Below are positions 1 through 8,249 of a stretch of DNA of 64,000 nucleotides, in pieces. How positions within the stretch are numbered: position 1 is the stretch's first letter; each line of letters opens with the position of its first letter. Under the pieces are notes generated by a model, which was given only the letters and a program-made list of their open reading frames with translations, searched no databases and was not told the origin of the DNA. A program made the translations under genes and the position numbers. This stretch comes from JANWHQ01 sp963775275 (GTDB lineage: Bacteria > Pseudomonadota > Alphaproteobacteria > Caulobacterales > Caulobacteraceae), in the NCBI GenBank assembly GCA_963775275.1, contig CAVZII010000005.1:4216001-4280000 (forward strand). Direction: 5' to 3'.

Positions 1-1
1 C

Positions 2-616
2 GGCGTGCTGCTGTCCCGCATCATGATCCCGCCCGATCCGAAGGAGGCGGACGAAGGCTTCGACATGGGACAGGAGCGCCACTACGACAGCTCGATCGAC
101 GCCCTGATCCGCGGCGTCGGCGACGGCCTGACGGTGGTGCTGAACGTCGGGGCGACCCTGATCGTCTTCGTCGGCCTGATCTTCCTGGCGGACCGGCTGT
201 TCGCGGTCGCGCCGTCGATCGGCGGCCGGCCCGTCTCGATCGAGCGCATGCTGGGGATGCTGTTGGCGCCGCTGGCCTGGATGCTGGGGATCCCCTGGCG
301 CGACGCGCCGGCCGCCGGCTCGCTCTTGGGCGTAAAGCTGGTCCTGACCGAGTTCAGCGCCTTCACCCAGCTGGGCAATCTGCCGCCGGACGTCCTGCTG
401 CCGCGCAGCCGGATGATCATGACCTATGCGCTTTGCGGCTTCGCCAACCTCGCCTCGGTCGGGATCAATGTCGCCGGCTACGGGACCCTGGTCCCGCAAC
501 GGCGCGCCGAGGTCATGGCGATGGTCTGGAAGGCGATGACGGTCGGGTTCCTGGCCACCTGCATGACGGCGTCGATCGTGGCCGCGCTGCCGGGCGGCCT
601 GTTCGTCCTCGGCTGA
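2..616 (+). CDS. Concentrative nucleoside transporter (CNT/NupC family), C-terminal part
   Basis: The gene enters from the left edge, so its start lies outside the window. About 204 C-terminal residues are visible, with several hydrophobic helices. The segment GVKLVLTEFSAF matches the CNT-type motif (G-x-K-x3-N/T-E-F) and is followed by CGFANLASVGI, the conserved stretch near the last transmembrane helices. Members of the family import nucleosides across the inner membrane with sodium or protons. The reading frame ends with TGA just before a FixJ-type promoter sequence that belongs to the next gene. The family call is firm, the substrate is not. Confidence 0.85.
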   Translation, partial: GVLLSRIMIPPDPKEADEGFDMGQERHYDSSIDALIRGVGDGLTVVLNVGATLIVFVGLIFLADRLFAVAPSIGGRPVSIERMLGMLLAPLAWMLGIPWRDAPAAGSLLGVKLVLTEFSAFTQLGNLPPDVLLPRSRMIMTYALCGFANLASVGINVAGYGTLVPQRRAEVMAMVWKAMTVGFLATCMTASIVAALPGGLFVLG

Positions 617-622
617 CGAAGA

Positions 623-657
623 CTACGTACTAGCCCGTAGGGAAATCCCCCGAATTT
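623..657 (+). promoter_or_regulatory. FixJ-type upstream sequence for the 84-residue protein gene
   Basis: CTACGTA (623-629), CGTAGGGA and, about 25 nt further on, CCCGAATTT repeat with identical spacing the sequence at 4208-4242 ahead of fixK. FixJ sites in rhizobia contain a GTAMGTAG-like core, so a FixJ target is a reasonable reading. The distance from CTACGTA to the ATG at 709 is 86 nt, against 96 nt at fixK. FixJ binding is inferred from the shared sequence and the location beside fixLJ. Confidence 0.55.
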
Positions 658-708
658 CCTCCAAGACGGGCCTCGCGCACCTTGCCGGCAACGGACAAGG
701 AGCCTGTC

Positions 709-963
709 ATGTCGTTCCAACAAAGCATCGCCAACGCCGCCAGGGCCACGGTCGTCTGCAAGCCGGCGACGAACCCCGATGCGATGGAATACCTCCAGCT
801 GCGGGCGGACGGCGCGCAAGGCTGGGTGAACGACCCGACGACGGCCACGCCCTTCGCCTCGATGCGCGACGCCATGCGCATGACCCTGCGCCTGCCCGCC
901 GGCCTGCACGCCTTCGGCCTGCCGCTCGAGGTCGAGGTCGACGCCTTCCGCACGACCCACTGA
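709..963 (+). CDS. Hypothetical 84-residue protein, likely FixJ-controlled
   Basis: I do not recognise this protein. The ATG at 709 is preceded by AAGGAG at a good distance, which is better than the TTG upstream at 682. The product is soluble-looking, with no signal peptide or membrane helix. It has a single cysteine (VVCKP) and a C-terminal half of alternating hydrophobic and charged residues. Its upstream region shares the FixJ-type promoter sequence seen before fixK, which suggests expression under low oxygen. The single cysteine argues against its being FixT, the FixL inhibitor, which in Caulobacter is described as an iron-sulfur protein. Confidence 0.7.
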   Translation: MSFQQSIANAARATVVCKPATNPDAMEYLQLRADGAQGWVNDPTTATPFASMRDAMRMTLRLPAGLHAFGLPLEVEVDAFRTTH

Positions 964-1073
964 TCAGCGATGGCGACGGCGAGGGCGTAAACTCTGCGGC
1001 GCCTCAGCGCGGCGCCCGGAGTTCCCGCAACGTGGCGCAGGCTCGGCCTTCTCCGGAGAGGGGCATTCACGTC

Positions 1074-1310
1074 ATGGCGTTCGGTTTGACCCCATTCACC
1101 TTCGTGCGCGGAATGTTCAGTCTCGTGGCCATCCCGTCGGGCCTGGTGGTCCTGTGCGGCCCGGCGACCTCCAACCGCATGCCAGGCTGGACGGCGGCGT
1201 TCCTCTCCACGACGACGGCGAGCATCATCGGCTACTTCTTTCCTTCCCACGGCGTCACGCCCGCGATCGTGCTGGGACTCCCGTCACTGGCCGTGTTCGC
1301 GGCGGCCTGA
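1074..1310 (+). CDS. Small membrane protein of unknown function (78 aa)
   Basis: The chosen ATG at 1074 follows CGGAGAGGGG, a good ribosome site; a GTG at 1032 would add 14 residues. Two hydrophobic segments (about residues 8-28 and 55-77) predict a small inner-membrane protein, with a Pro/Arg-rich turn between them (NRMPGW). It sits between the 84-residue gene and the fixLJ operon and converges on the small gene at 1345-1569. No family recognised. Confidence 0.55.
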   Translation: MAFGLTPFTFVRGMFSLVAIPSGLVVLCGPATSNRMPGWTAAFLSTTTASIIGYFFPSHGVTPAIVLGLPSLAVFAAA

Positions 1311-1344
1311 CGGGCGCGACCAATCCGGCGGCCGCACGACCGCT

Positions 1345-1569
1345 TCAACGCGTCTCGATCCGAGACGTCGTCCGCGGCCTGGCCGCGGGCGGCCGCACGC
1401 CCGGCTCCACAGGCGCCTGCAACCGCCACGAGACGGCGCGCCCGAGGTCGGCCACGGTGATGGGCGTGCGACGCGACTGGGCGACGATCAGGGCCGCCGC
1501 GATCGCAATAGCCACGAGCAGGACCAATGACCAGCTCAGGCGTCGACGAACCCGCTCGGCGTAGGCCAT
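1345..1569 (-). CDS. Small single-pass membrane protein downstream of fixJ
   Basis: The start lies only 4 nt beyond the fixJ stop codon, so this is probably the third gene of the fixL-fixJ operon. It has 74 residues: a short basic N-terminus (ERVRRRLSW), one transmembrane helix (about residues 12-30, rich in Ala/Ile/Leu) and an Arg/Pro-rich tail. It has no recognisable domain. It could be an accessory protein for the kinase or an unrelated tail gene; the spacing is the only functional clue. Confidence 0.5.
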   Translation of the reverse strand: MAYAERVRRRLSWSLVLLVAIAIAAALIVAQSRRTPITVADLGRAVSWRLQAPVEPGVRPPAARPRTTSRIETR

Positions 1570-1573
1570 GGCC

Positions 1574-2641
1574 TCAATCCGTTCCTTTCAGAGCGGTCAG
1601 GTCATGGATCCGCTGGACCAGCACATCGCCCATCAGAGGCTTCTCGATCACCGGCGCGCCCGCCAGGCTGGCCTCCTGGCGGCAGCGCGCCGAGGGGTTG
1701 CTGGCGATGATCATCGCCGGCGACGCCGCGCCCCGGCGCCGCAGGGCCAGCAGCAGCGCCACGCCATCGACGTCGGGCAGGCCGTAGTCCAGGACCAGGC
1801 AGTCGGCCGACATGATCTCGCTGCTGTTCAGGGCGTCGACGGCGCGCTCGAAGCCGCACACGGCGTAGCCCTGCGCTTCGAGCGCGAACTGAAGTGAGTT
1901 CAATACCGCCCGATCGTCTTCGACGATGGCGATCAGGAGCTTGCCGAACCTTGGAGCGAACTGTTCCATGTCCGCCATCTGCCGGCGTACACTCTGGCCG
2001 GCATTGATCCGGCGCAATCCCGGATCGGGAGTCGAGTCCTCGATGGAGCCCGCCAGCAGCGCCATGCGGACGAGGTCGGCGAAGGCGCCCGCCTCCATCT
2101 TGGCCATCAGCTTGGCCCGATAGACCTCGACGGTGCGGGCGCTGATGCCGAGCTCCCAGGCGATGGTCTTGTTCAGCTGGCCTTCGACGAGGCGCTTGAG
2201 CACCTGCCGCTCGCGTTGGGACAGCCGCTGGATCCTGGCCCGCACGGCGGCCTGCTCCTCGTTCTCGCCGCCCCCGGCCGCGATGGCGCGCCGAACCACC
2301 TCGAGCAGGCGCTCGTCGTCGAAGGGCTTCTCGATGAAGTCGAACGCGCCCGCCCTCATCGCCTCGACCGCCAGCGGCACGTCGCCGTGGCCGGTGATCA
2401 CCACGACCGGCGCGTTGGCGCCGCGGCTGCGCAACTCGCGCAGCAGCTCCAGCCCGCTCATGTCGGGCATGCGCACGTCGGTGACGATGCACGCGGCCCC
2501 GGCGACCGCCGGGCTGGCGAGGAAGGCCGTCGCCGACTCATGAGCGTGCACGGGCAGGCCGGCCGAATCGAACAGGAACGCCAGGGAATCCCTGACGGCC
2601 TCGTCATCGTCGATCACGTGCAACATGGTCTCACTGGGCAT
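1574..2641 (-). CDS. fixJ: FixJ response regulator with an additional C-terminal receiver domain
   Basis: Residues 1-205 form a standard FixJ: a receiver with acidic D11-D13, phospho-acceptor D55 (VTDVRMPD), T83 and K105, then a LuxR/NarL-type helix-turn-helix from about 140 to 200 (LSQRERQVLKRL, ISARTVEVYRAKL). FixJ normally stops here at about 200 residues. Here the frame stays open through a linker into a second complete receiver (about 233-350) with an acidic EDD pocket, acceptor Asp in LDYGLPD and Lys in VIEKP, giving 355 residues. The start codon overlaps the fixL end by 11 bp, so the two are translationally coupled. FixJ phosphorylated by FixL activates fixK-type promoters. Either a true fusion or two neighbouring genes merged by sequence error would explain the length; no sign of an internal error was found. 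Confidence 0.88.
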   Translation of the reverse strand: MPSETMLHVIDDDEAVRDSLAFLFDSAGLPVHAHESATAFLASPAVAGAACIVTDVRMPDMSGLELLRELRSRGANAPVVVITGHGDVPLAVEAMRAGAFDFIEKPFDDERLLEVVRRAIAAGGGENEEQAAVRARIQRLSQRERQVLKRLVEGQLNKTIAWELGISARTVEVYRAKLMAKMEAGAFADLVRMALLAGSIEDSTPDPGLRRINAGQSVRRQMADMEQFAPRFGKLLIAIVEDDRAVLNSLQFALEAQGYAVCGFERAVDALNSSEIMSADCLVLDYGLPDVDGVALLLALRRRGAASPAMIIASNPSARCRQEASLAGAPVIEKPLMGDVLVQRIHDLTALKGTD

Positions 2642-4184
2642 TCTGGACTTCTTGTGCCGTCGCCTTCGGGACCGTCAATCGGAAGGCGGTTCCTCCGCTG
2701 GGATTGGCCTCGGCCCAGATCTGACCCCCATGCGCCTCGACGATGGTCCGGCAAATGGACAGGCCCACGCCCATGCCCGTGGCCTTGGTGGTGACGAACG
2801 GCTGGAACAGACGCTGCGCCACCTCCTCCGACAAGCCCGGACCAGTGTCCACCACATTGATCTCGACCATGTCGCCGGCGGCGCGGAAGCTGCCGATGGT
2901 CAGCTCGCGCCGGTCGCCATCGGCCATGGCCTCCACGGCGTTGCGGATCAGGTTCATGATCACCTGCTGGATCTGGACCTTGTCGACAAGGACGAGATCG
3001 GCGCGCTTATCCAGGTCGAACATCACCCGCACGCCGAGCTGGCGCGCGCCCACCAGGGCCAGGGCGCTCGCCTCCTCCACCAGCTTGGAGACGCTCTCGA
3101 CGGTATGCACGGTCTCGCCGCGCGCCACGAACTCGCGCAGACGCCGGATGATGTCGCCCGCGCGAAGCGCCTGCTCGACCGCCTTGTTCAAGGCGTCCTT
3201 GACCCTGTCGCTCGATGTCGCCGAAGGGGCGCCGAGCAGCCGCTGGATCCCGTTCAGGTAGTTGGCGATGGCGGAGAGAGGCTGGTTCAGCTCGTGCGCG
3301 AGCGCCGAGCTCATCTCCCCCAGCGCCGTGAGGCGCGAGATGTGCACCAGCTCGCCCTGGAGCTCATGCAGCCTGGCCTCGGTCTGCTGCCGCTCCGAAA
3401 GGTCGCGGATGAAGCCGGTGAAGAACCGGTCGTGGCCCGAGCGCATCTCGCCGACGGACAGCTCCAGCGGGAAGGTCGATCCGTCCTTGCGCTCTCCCAC
3501 CACGACGCGGCCGACGCCGATGATCCGGCGCTCACCGGTGGTTCGGTACCGGTCCAGATAGGAATCGTGGCTCTCGCGATATGGCGCGGGCATCAGGAGC
3601 CTGACGTTCTGACCGACGACCTCTTCAGCTCTGTAGCTGAACAACCTTTCCGCGGCCTTGCTGAAGGATTGGATGACGCCGGTCTCGTCGATGACGACCA
3701 TGGCGTCGGGGACGGTGTCCAGGATCGACTTCAGGTGCGCCTCGCGCGCGACGAGCTCTTCCCTGGTGCGCCGCTCCAGGAGGATGCTCTCGCGCCGTCG
3801 GCGGCCAACCACGGCCGCGCCGACTCCGACGGCCCCGAACACGACCGAGCGCGCGATGAACAGGGCGAACAGGTCGTGGGAGGGCATCCCCCAGACCAGG
3901 CCGAAGGCCAGGCCTGCGGCAGTCGCCGTCAGTCCCGGCGCGGCGCCGACGTAGACGCCGACGGCCAGGGCGACCGGCGTCAGGATCAGGTAGTCGAACG
4001 AGCCGCCGAGCGAGGCCCTGACGGCCAGCTCCGCAACTCCTCCCAGGGCGACAAGCAGGACCGCCGCCGCGCACAGCACCGGCTCTCTGCGGACCCAACG
4101 CCGGACGGCCGCGCCGCCCGGCGCGCGAAGAGCCGCGGCGATCGAGGAACTGTCAGAAAGCGTGTTCGTCACATCAGTCTTCAT
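2631..4184 (-). CDS. fixL: Oxygen-sensing heme histidine kinase FixL
   Basis: This 517-residue protein has about four hydrophobic N-terminal segments (about residues 36-128), then a PAS domain (about 143-265). The PAS carries the heme ligand His206 in ESHDSY and Arg226 in GVGRVV, equivalent to the oxygen-contacting Arg of Bradyrhizobium FixL. Next come a HisKA domain with phosphorylated His297 (ALAHELNQPL) and a HATPase with GPGLSE and GMGVGLSI. FixL is active without bound oxygen and phosphorylates FixJ. It is the first gene of the operon and is divergent from fixK, which completes the FixLJ-K circuit. The membrane-anchored form is like Sinorhizobium and Caulobacter FixL. Confidence 0.95.
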   Translation of the reverse strand: MKTDVTNTLSDSSSIAAALRAPGGAAVRRWVRREPVLCAAAVLLVALGGVAELAVRASLGGSFDYLILTPVALAVGVYVGAAPGLTATAAGLAFGLVWGMPSHDLFALFIARSVVFGAVGVGAAVVGRRRRESILLERRTREELVAREAHLKSILDTVPDAMVVIDETGVIQSFSKAAERLFSYRAEEVVGQNVRLLMPAPYRESHDSYLDRYRTTGERRIIGVGRVVVGERKDGSTFPLELSVGEMRSGHDRFFTGFIRDLSERQQTEARLHELQGELVHISRLTALGEMSSALAHELNQPLSAIANYLNGIQRLLGAPSATSSDRVKDALNKAVEQALRAGDIIRRLREFVARGETVHTVESVSKLVEEASALALVGARQLGVRVMFDLDKRADLVLVDKVQIQQVIMNLIRNAVEAMADGDRRELTIGSFRAAGDMVEINVVDTGPGLSEEVAQRLFQPFVTTKATGMGVGLSICRTIVEAHGGQIWAEANPSGGTAFRLTVPKATAQEVQNAQ

Positions 4185-4207
4185 ACACCGCGGATGTCCA
4201 GCCCAGG

Positions 4208-4242
4208 CTACGTAGTTTCACGTAAGGAGACGACCCGAATTT
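4208..4242 (+). promoter_or_regulatory. FixJ-type site upstream of fixK
   Basis: CTACGTAGTTTCACGTAAGG lies at 4208-4227, followed by CCCGAATTT at 4234-4242, in the fixL/fixK divergent region. It contains the GTAG core of rhizobial FixJ sites, and the same arrangement recurs at 623-657. The orientation and the 96 nt distance to the fixK ATG suit activation of fixK. It could also feed back on fixL, whose start is 24 nt to the left. Confidence 0.6.
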
Positions 4243-4303
4243 AGCGCCAGGGCGCATCGGCGTACCCATCACACCATCAGATCGCACCCCTGGAGCGAAC
4301 AAG

Positions 4304-5002
4304 ATGCACGCCGAACTCTCCCCCCGCATCCAAGCCCCGTCCGCCCTGCGTCAAGGCGGCTTCCCCTCCGAGCGCGGCGCCAGAACCACAGGCGTGTCGG
4401 CCGACCCGCTGGGCGTCGATGGGGTCCGGATGACCTACTCCCGCAACGAGGAGATTTTCGGAGAAAGCGAGCCGGCGGACCTGGTCTACCGCGTGCTCTC
4501 CGGCGTGGTGCGCACCTACCGCATCCTCGCCGACGGCCGCCGCCAGATCGCCGAGTTCTTCCTGCCGGGCGACGTCTTCGGCCTGGAAGCCGGCCCCGAC
4601 CACCGCACTTCCGCGGAGGCGGTGAGCGACTGCGACGTCCTCGCCATCCGCCGCAGCCACATCGCCGATCGGGCGATGAAGGACAACGCCACGGCTCACA
4701 AGCTCTGGTCCCTGACGCTGCACCACCTGCGCCGCAGCGAGGAGCACATGCTGGTGCTGGGCCGCAAGAATGCGAGCGAGCGCCTGGCCTGGTTCCTGAT
4801 GGACATGTCCGAGCGCATCCCCGCGCCCGACCGCATCGAGCTGCCGGTGTCGCGTCAGGACATCGCCGACTTCCTGGGCCTGACCATCGAGACCGTGTCG
4901 CGGACGATGACCCAGCTGCAGGACGAGGGCCTGATCGCCCTGCCGAGCTGCCGCCAGGTGCTGCTGCGCGACAAGGACGCCCTGGTCGACATGGCCGCCT
5001 GA
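4304..5002 (+). CDS. fixK: FixK-type Crp/Fnr transcription factor
   Basis: The product (232 aa) has a cyclic-nucleotide-binding-like beta roll (about 45-140, with LPGDVFGLE), a dimerisation helix and a Crp helix-turn-helix near residues 180-215 (VSRQDIADFLGLTIETVSRT). The N-terminal cysteine cluster of Fnr is absent, so it is not itself an iron-sulfur oxygen sensor; oxygen information reaches it through FixLJ. The gene is divergent from fixL and has the FixJ-type site upstream. FixK proteins typically activate high-affinity cytochrome oxidase and other microaerobic genes; none of those are in this window. Confidence 0.88.
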   Translation: MHAELSPRIQAPSALRQGGFPSERGARTTGVSADPLGVDGVRMTYSRNEEIFGESEPADLVYRVLSGVVRTYRILADGRRQIAEFFLPGDVFGLEAGPDHRTSAEAVSDCDVLAIRRSHIADRAMKDNATAHKLWSLTLHHLRRSEEHMLVLGRKNASERLAWFLMDMSERIPAPDRIELPVSRQDIADFLGLTIETVSRTMTQLQDEGLIALPSCRQVLLRDKDALVDMAA

Positions 5003-5074
5003 TCCCGCGGTCCCCCCTTCAGCTCAGCGCCATGGCCGGCCTCGCGCCGGCCATGTGCGTTCTGGATCCCGCCC

Positions 5075-6073
5075 TCAGGCGGACGCCGCGTCGGGAACCA
5101 GGACGGCCGCGCCCTGGAGCCGGCCGCGCCGGAGATCATCGAGCGCCCGGTTGGCGTCCTCGAGCGGGTAGACCGTCACATGGGTGCGGACGTGCGCCCG
5201 TGGCGCTGTGGCGATGAAGTCGCGGGCGTCCTGACGGGTCAGGTTCGCCACCGAGACCAGCCGCCGCTCCTCCCACAGGATCCGATAGGGGAAGCTCGGG
5301 ATGTCGCTCATGTGGATGCCCGCACAGACGACCGTCCCGCCCTTCTTCACCGCGCGCAGGGCCGCAGGGACGAGCTCGCCCGCCGGCGCGTAGATGATGG
5401 CCGCGTCCAACGGCTCGGGAGGGGCTTCGTCCGAGGCGCCGGCCCAGGCCGCGCCCAGCGACAGGGCGAAGGCCTGGGAGGTCTCGTCGCCCCTGCGGGT
5501 GAAGGCGAAGACGCGCCGGCCCTGCCAGCGGCAAACCTGGGCGATGATGTGCCCCGCCGCGCCGAAGCCATAGATCCCGATCGCCTCGCCCTCCCCCGCC
5601 ATGACCAGCGAGCGCCAGCCGATCAGCCCCGCGCACATCAGGGGCGCCGACGCCGCTTCGGCCGGGATGGCGCCGAGTGGATAGGCGTAGTCCGCATCGA
5701 CCAGGGCATGGGTCGCAAACCCGCCATCGCGCGTGTAGCCGGTGAAGAGCGGCCGGTCGCAAAGGTTCTCGCGGCCTGACCGGCAATAGGCGCAGACGTG
5801 GCAGGCGTGGCCGAGCCAGCCGACACCCACCGCCTCGCCGGGCCTGTGAGCCGTCACGCCCTCGCCCAGCGCATCCACCATGCCGATGATCTCGTGGCCC
5901 GGAACCACCGGCAGCTTGGGATCCGGCAGCTCGCCGTCCACCAGGTGCAGATCAGTGCGGCAGACCCCGCAGGCCAGGACCTTCAGGCGGAGCTCGCCGG
6001 GGCCCGGCCGCGGGTCAGGCAGCTCGGCCGCCTCCAGGGGCCGGCCCGGCGCGCGCAGGACCATGGCGCGCAT
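5075..6073 (-). CDS. Zinc-dependent alcohol dehydrogenase
   Basis: A 332-residue MDR-family oxidoreductase. The catalytic zinc site is CGVCRTDLH plus GHEIIG. The structural zinc cysteines form C-x2-C-x2-C-x7-C in HACHVCAYCRSGRENLC. The Rossmann glycines are in GIYGFGAAGH. The ATG at 6073 is one base beyond the stop of the MetE-like gene, so I start it here although the frame stays open further upstream inside that gene. It resembles the AdhA/AdhP-like bacterial enzymes that oxidise primary alcohols with NAD. Coupling to a methionine-synthase-like gene suggests a shared but unidentified pathway. Confidence 0.85.
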   Translation of the reverse strand: MRAMVLRAPGRPLEAAELPDPRPGPGELRLKVLACGVCRTDLHLVDGELPDPKLPVVPGHEIIGMVDALGEGVTAHRPGEAVGVGWLGHACHVCAYCRSGRENLCDRPLFTGYTRDGGFATHALVDADYAYPLGAIPAEAASAPLMCAGLIGWRSLVMAGEGEAIGIYGFGAAGHIIAQVCRWQGRRVFAFTRRGDETSQAFALSLGAAWAGASDEAPPEPLDAAIIYAPAGELVPAALRAVKKGGTVVCAGIHMSDIPSFPYRILWEERRLVSVANLTRQDARDFIATAPRAHVRTHVTVYPLEDANRALDDLRRGRLQGAAVLVPDAASA

Positions 6074-6074
6074 G

Positions 6075-7269
6075 TCACGCGGCCGCCTTGCCGCCCCACA
6101 GCCGCCGGGTCGCGAGCCGCGCCCCCTCGACGAGCGCCTCGAGCTTGGCCCACTGGATGGAGGGGTGCACGCGCTGCAGGTGCGGGGTCTGGGCGAACCC
6201 GCAGTCGGTGGACGCGATGACGTTGTCGCGGCCGACCAGCTTGGCCAGGCGGGTGATCCGCTCACAGACCAGCTCGGGATGCTCCACGATGTTGGTGGCG
6301 TGGCTGATCACGCCGGGGATCAGCTTGCGCCCCTCCGGAAGCTTGACGGTTTCCCATACCCGCCATTCGTGCTCGTGGCGCGGGTTGGCCATCTCGAGGG
6401 CGTAGCCGCCCACCTTCACCCTCAGGATCAGGTCGACGATGTGCTTGAGCTCGACGTCGTTGGCGTGCGGCCCGTTCCAGCTGCCCCAGCAGACGTGAAG
6501 GCGCGACCGGTCCTCGGGGAGGCCTTCCAGCGCGTGGTTGATCGCCTCGATCCGCGGCTCGGCCCAGCGCCGGTACTCTTCGATGGTGGTGGGCGGCGAG
6601 ACCACGTCGAATGTGGTGGCCAGATAGGCGTCGTCGATCTGGACGATGAAGCCGGCGTCGACGATCTCGCGGTATTCCTCGCGGAGCACCTCGGCGATCG
6701 CCGTCAGATAGGCCTCCTCGGTGGGGTAGTGCTCGTCACGACGGGCCTGCAGCGCGCTGCCGGGGGCCACGGACGGCATGAAGGCGTCCACGTAGTCGAG
6801 ACCCTCGAGGGCGGCCTTGAGGTCGGCGACGTCCCGGCGGATCGCGGCGTGGCCGGTGTAGCGGAGCGGTGACTTGACCACCCAGCCGACCATCTTCTCG
6901 ATGTCCATCTCCTGGGTGGAGAAATAGCCGGCGTAGAAGTCGGCGAAGGCCTTCATGTCATTGCTGTAGAGCGCCGCCGAGGAGGTGAAGTCGACCTGGT
7001 CGGGCCGCTCCTGCTCCATCCCGCCCACGCGCTCGACGAGATAATCGGCCCAGCTGATGGTCTTGCCGAACTCGCCGTCGTTGATGATGTCGAGGCCGAT
7101 TTCGGCCTGCCTGGCCGCGACCTCGCGCACGGCCGAACTCGAGGCAGGCGTCGAAGGCGGCCGGATCGACTGGCTCGCCGCGCATCTCGGCCTTGATCAA
7201 GGCGACGAGTTCGGGCGGGCGCGCCAGGCTGCCGACGTGGGTCGTCAGAATGCGGCCGGGATCAGGCAT
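6075..7269 (-). pseudogene. Cobalamin-independent methionine synthase-like protein, interrupted by a frameshift
   Basis: The reading frame starts at the ATG at 7269 (DPGRILTTHVGSLARP, the usual N-terminus of this MetE-II family). It runs to about 7140 and continues in another frame as VREVAARQAEIGLDIINDGE down to 6075. Removing one A of the AA at 7136-7137 joins both parts. The C-terminal domain keeps CWGSWNGPHANDVE and STDCGFAQTP, the usual zinc-ligand regions of the barrel. Family members transfer methyl groups to or from thiols; many are not true methionine synthases. Sequence error is as likely as real loss, because the rest is fully conserved. The alcohol dehydrogenase gene follows with a one-base gap. 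Confidence 0.75.
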
Positions 7270-7288
7270 GGGAAACGCTCAATTTGCA

Positions 7289-7306
7289 GCTGTGTTCGAA
7301 CACAGC
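7289..7306. promoter_or_regulatory. Perfect 18-bp palindrome upstream of the MetE-like gene
   Basis: GCTGTGTTCGAACACAGC is a perfect inverted repeat 20 bp before the MetE-like ATG. Its core TGTTCGAACA recurs immediately before the glnB start at 34084-34093. It could be an operator for a dimeric regulator; it lacks a T-tract, so a terminator is unlikely. No regulator is identified. Confidence 0.4.
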
Positions 7307-7343
7307 CGAACGCGCCGCCCGGCGCAAGGATTAGGTGCGCGGG

Positions 7344-7586
7344 TCACCAAAGATGTTTGTTGGCGAAGGCGTGTCCGGAGCCGGACTTGAGATAGCGCTC
7401 GAAGGCGGCGGCTTTTGCCTGGTCGGCGAAGGCGACGTAGGCGGCCAGACGCCACGGACGGAACTTGGATGTGTGGGGCGACTCTCCGGCATTGTGACGG
7501 GCCAGCCGCTCCTGCACGTCAGTGGCCACGCCGACATAACGCTTGCCGGGAGATCCCTCGCTTTCGAGGAGATAGACGTAGCGCAT
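7344..7586 (-). CDS. GIY-YIG nuclease-family protein (80 aa)
   Basis: A single GIY-YIG domain in the short UPF0213/YhbQ-like layout. YVYLLES and KRYVGVATD supply the two family motifs, RLARHNAGE the conserved Arg/His/Asn region, and AFERYLKSG the Glu-containing helix. Such proteins are small DNA-binding or nuclease-like proteins of unclear cellular role. It stands alone between the MetE-like gene and tRNA-Val and reads to the end of the domain, so it appears complete. Confidence 0.85.
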   Translation of the reverse strand: MRYVYLLESEGSPGKRYVGVATDVQERLARHNAGESPHTSKFRPWRLAAYVAFADQAKAAAFERYLKSGSGHAFANKHLW

Positions 7587-7712
7587 CGAGGCTGCCCACC
7601 TTCGCCTACGTCAGTCGAAGCGGCGCGGGCGCGGATTGGAGGCTTCGGAGGGCATCCTGCTTCGCCCCCGCGCGAAGGCCTCGTCCTGCGAAGCCCGAAG
7701 GGCGAAGCAGGA

Positions 7713-7789
7713 TGGTGGGCGGCGAGGGGTTCGAACCCCCGACCTTCTGGGTGTAAACCAGACGCTCTGACCAGCTGAGCTAGCCGCCC
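7713..7789 (-). tRNA. tRNA-Val (anticodon TAC)
   Basis: Read on the minus strand, the acceptor arms GGGCGGC and GCCGCCC pair and are followed by A and an encoded CCA. The anticodon stem TCTGG/CCAGA encloses the loop TTTACAC, giving anticodon TAC. The T arm has GGTTCGAAC. The cloverleaf is complete. It lies just downstream of hup. Confidence 0.95.
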
Positions 7790-7889
7790 GCGACGGCGCC
7801 GCTCGGTGCGGCGACCAGGGGAGACGGCTCCTTACAAGGCGAGGCGGGCGAACGCCAGTTCCGCGCCGCCCGCCTCTTGCATGCCTGGA

Positions 7890-8162
7890 TCAGTTCAGCG
7901 CCGACTTCAGGCCCTCCCCGACCCGGAAGCGGCAGGTCTTGGAAGCCGGACGCTTCACCGTCTCGCCCGTCCGAGGATTGCGGGCTGTCCCAGCCTTGCG
8001 GGCGACCGGCACGAAGCTGCCGAAACCCACCAGCCGCACTTCGGAGCCGCTCTTCAGCGACGAAGTCACGGCATCCACAAACGCTTCCAAGGCGTCGCGA
8101 GCTTGGCTCTTCGTGAGCTTGGCGCCGTCTGCAATCGCGTTCACCAGTTCGGCCTTTGTCAT
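7890..8162 (-). CDS. hup: DNA-binding protein HU
   Basis: A 90-residue HU/IHF protein. MTKAELVNAIADGAKLTKSQA is the N-terminal helical dimerisation part, VRLVGFGSF the core, and RNPRTGETV the DNA-wrapping arm with its intercalating proline. HU compacts and bends DNA as a dimer without strict sequence preference. The ATG at 8162 follows GGGAGAGG; a longer upstream frame has no support. It has its own promoter (8215-8244) although it lies downstream of lon in the same direction, as in many proteobacteria. Confidence 0.95.
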   Translation of the reverse strand: MTKAELVNAIADGAKLTKSQARDALEAFVDAVTSSLKSGSEVRLVGFGSFVPVARKAGTARNPRTGETVKRPASKTCRFRVGEGLKSALN

Positions 8163-8214
8163 TATTCCTCTCCCAACCCTTTCGGCGGCGACCGATCGCC
8201 CCACGAGGGAATCG

Positions 8215-8244
8215 ATTATGGCGAGGGTTGTGCGGGCTCGTCAA
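8215..8244 (-). promoter_or_regulatory. Putative housekeeping promoter of hup
   Basis: On the minus strand TTGACG (8244-8239) is separated by 18 bp from CATAAT (8220-8215), about 50 bp before the hup ATG. This is close to the sigma-70 consensus. Inference from sequence only. Confidence 0.5.
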
Positions 8245-8249
8245 ACGAA

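Noticed and set aside
709..963. FixT, the FixL inhibitor
   Set aside because: It is next to fixLJ and may be FixJ-regulated, but the protein has a single cysteine and no recognisable FixT sequence.
2625..4244. Long open frame of 539 codons antisense to fixL
   Set aside because: It is the mirror of a clear fixL gene in GC-rich DNA, shows no family motifs, and ends where the shadow ends.
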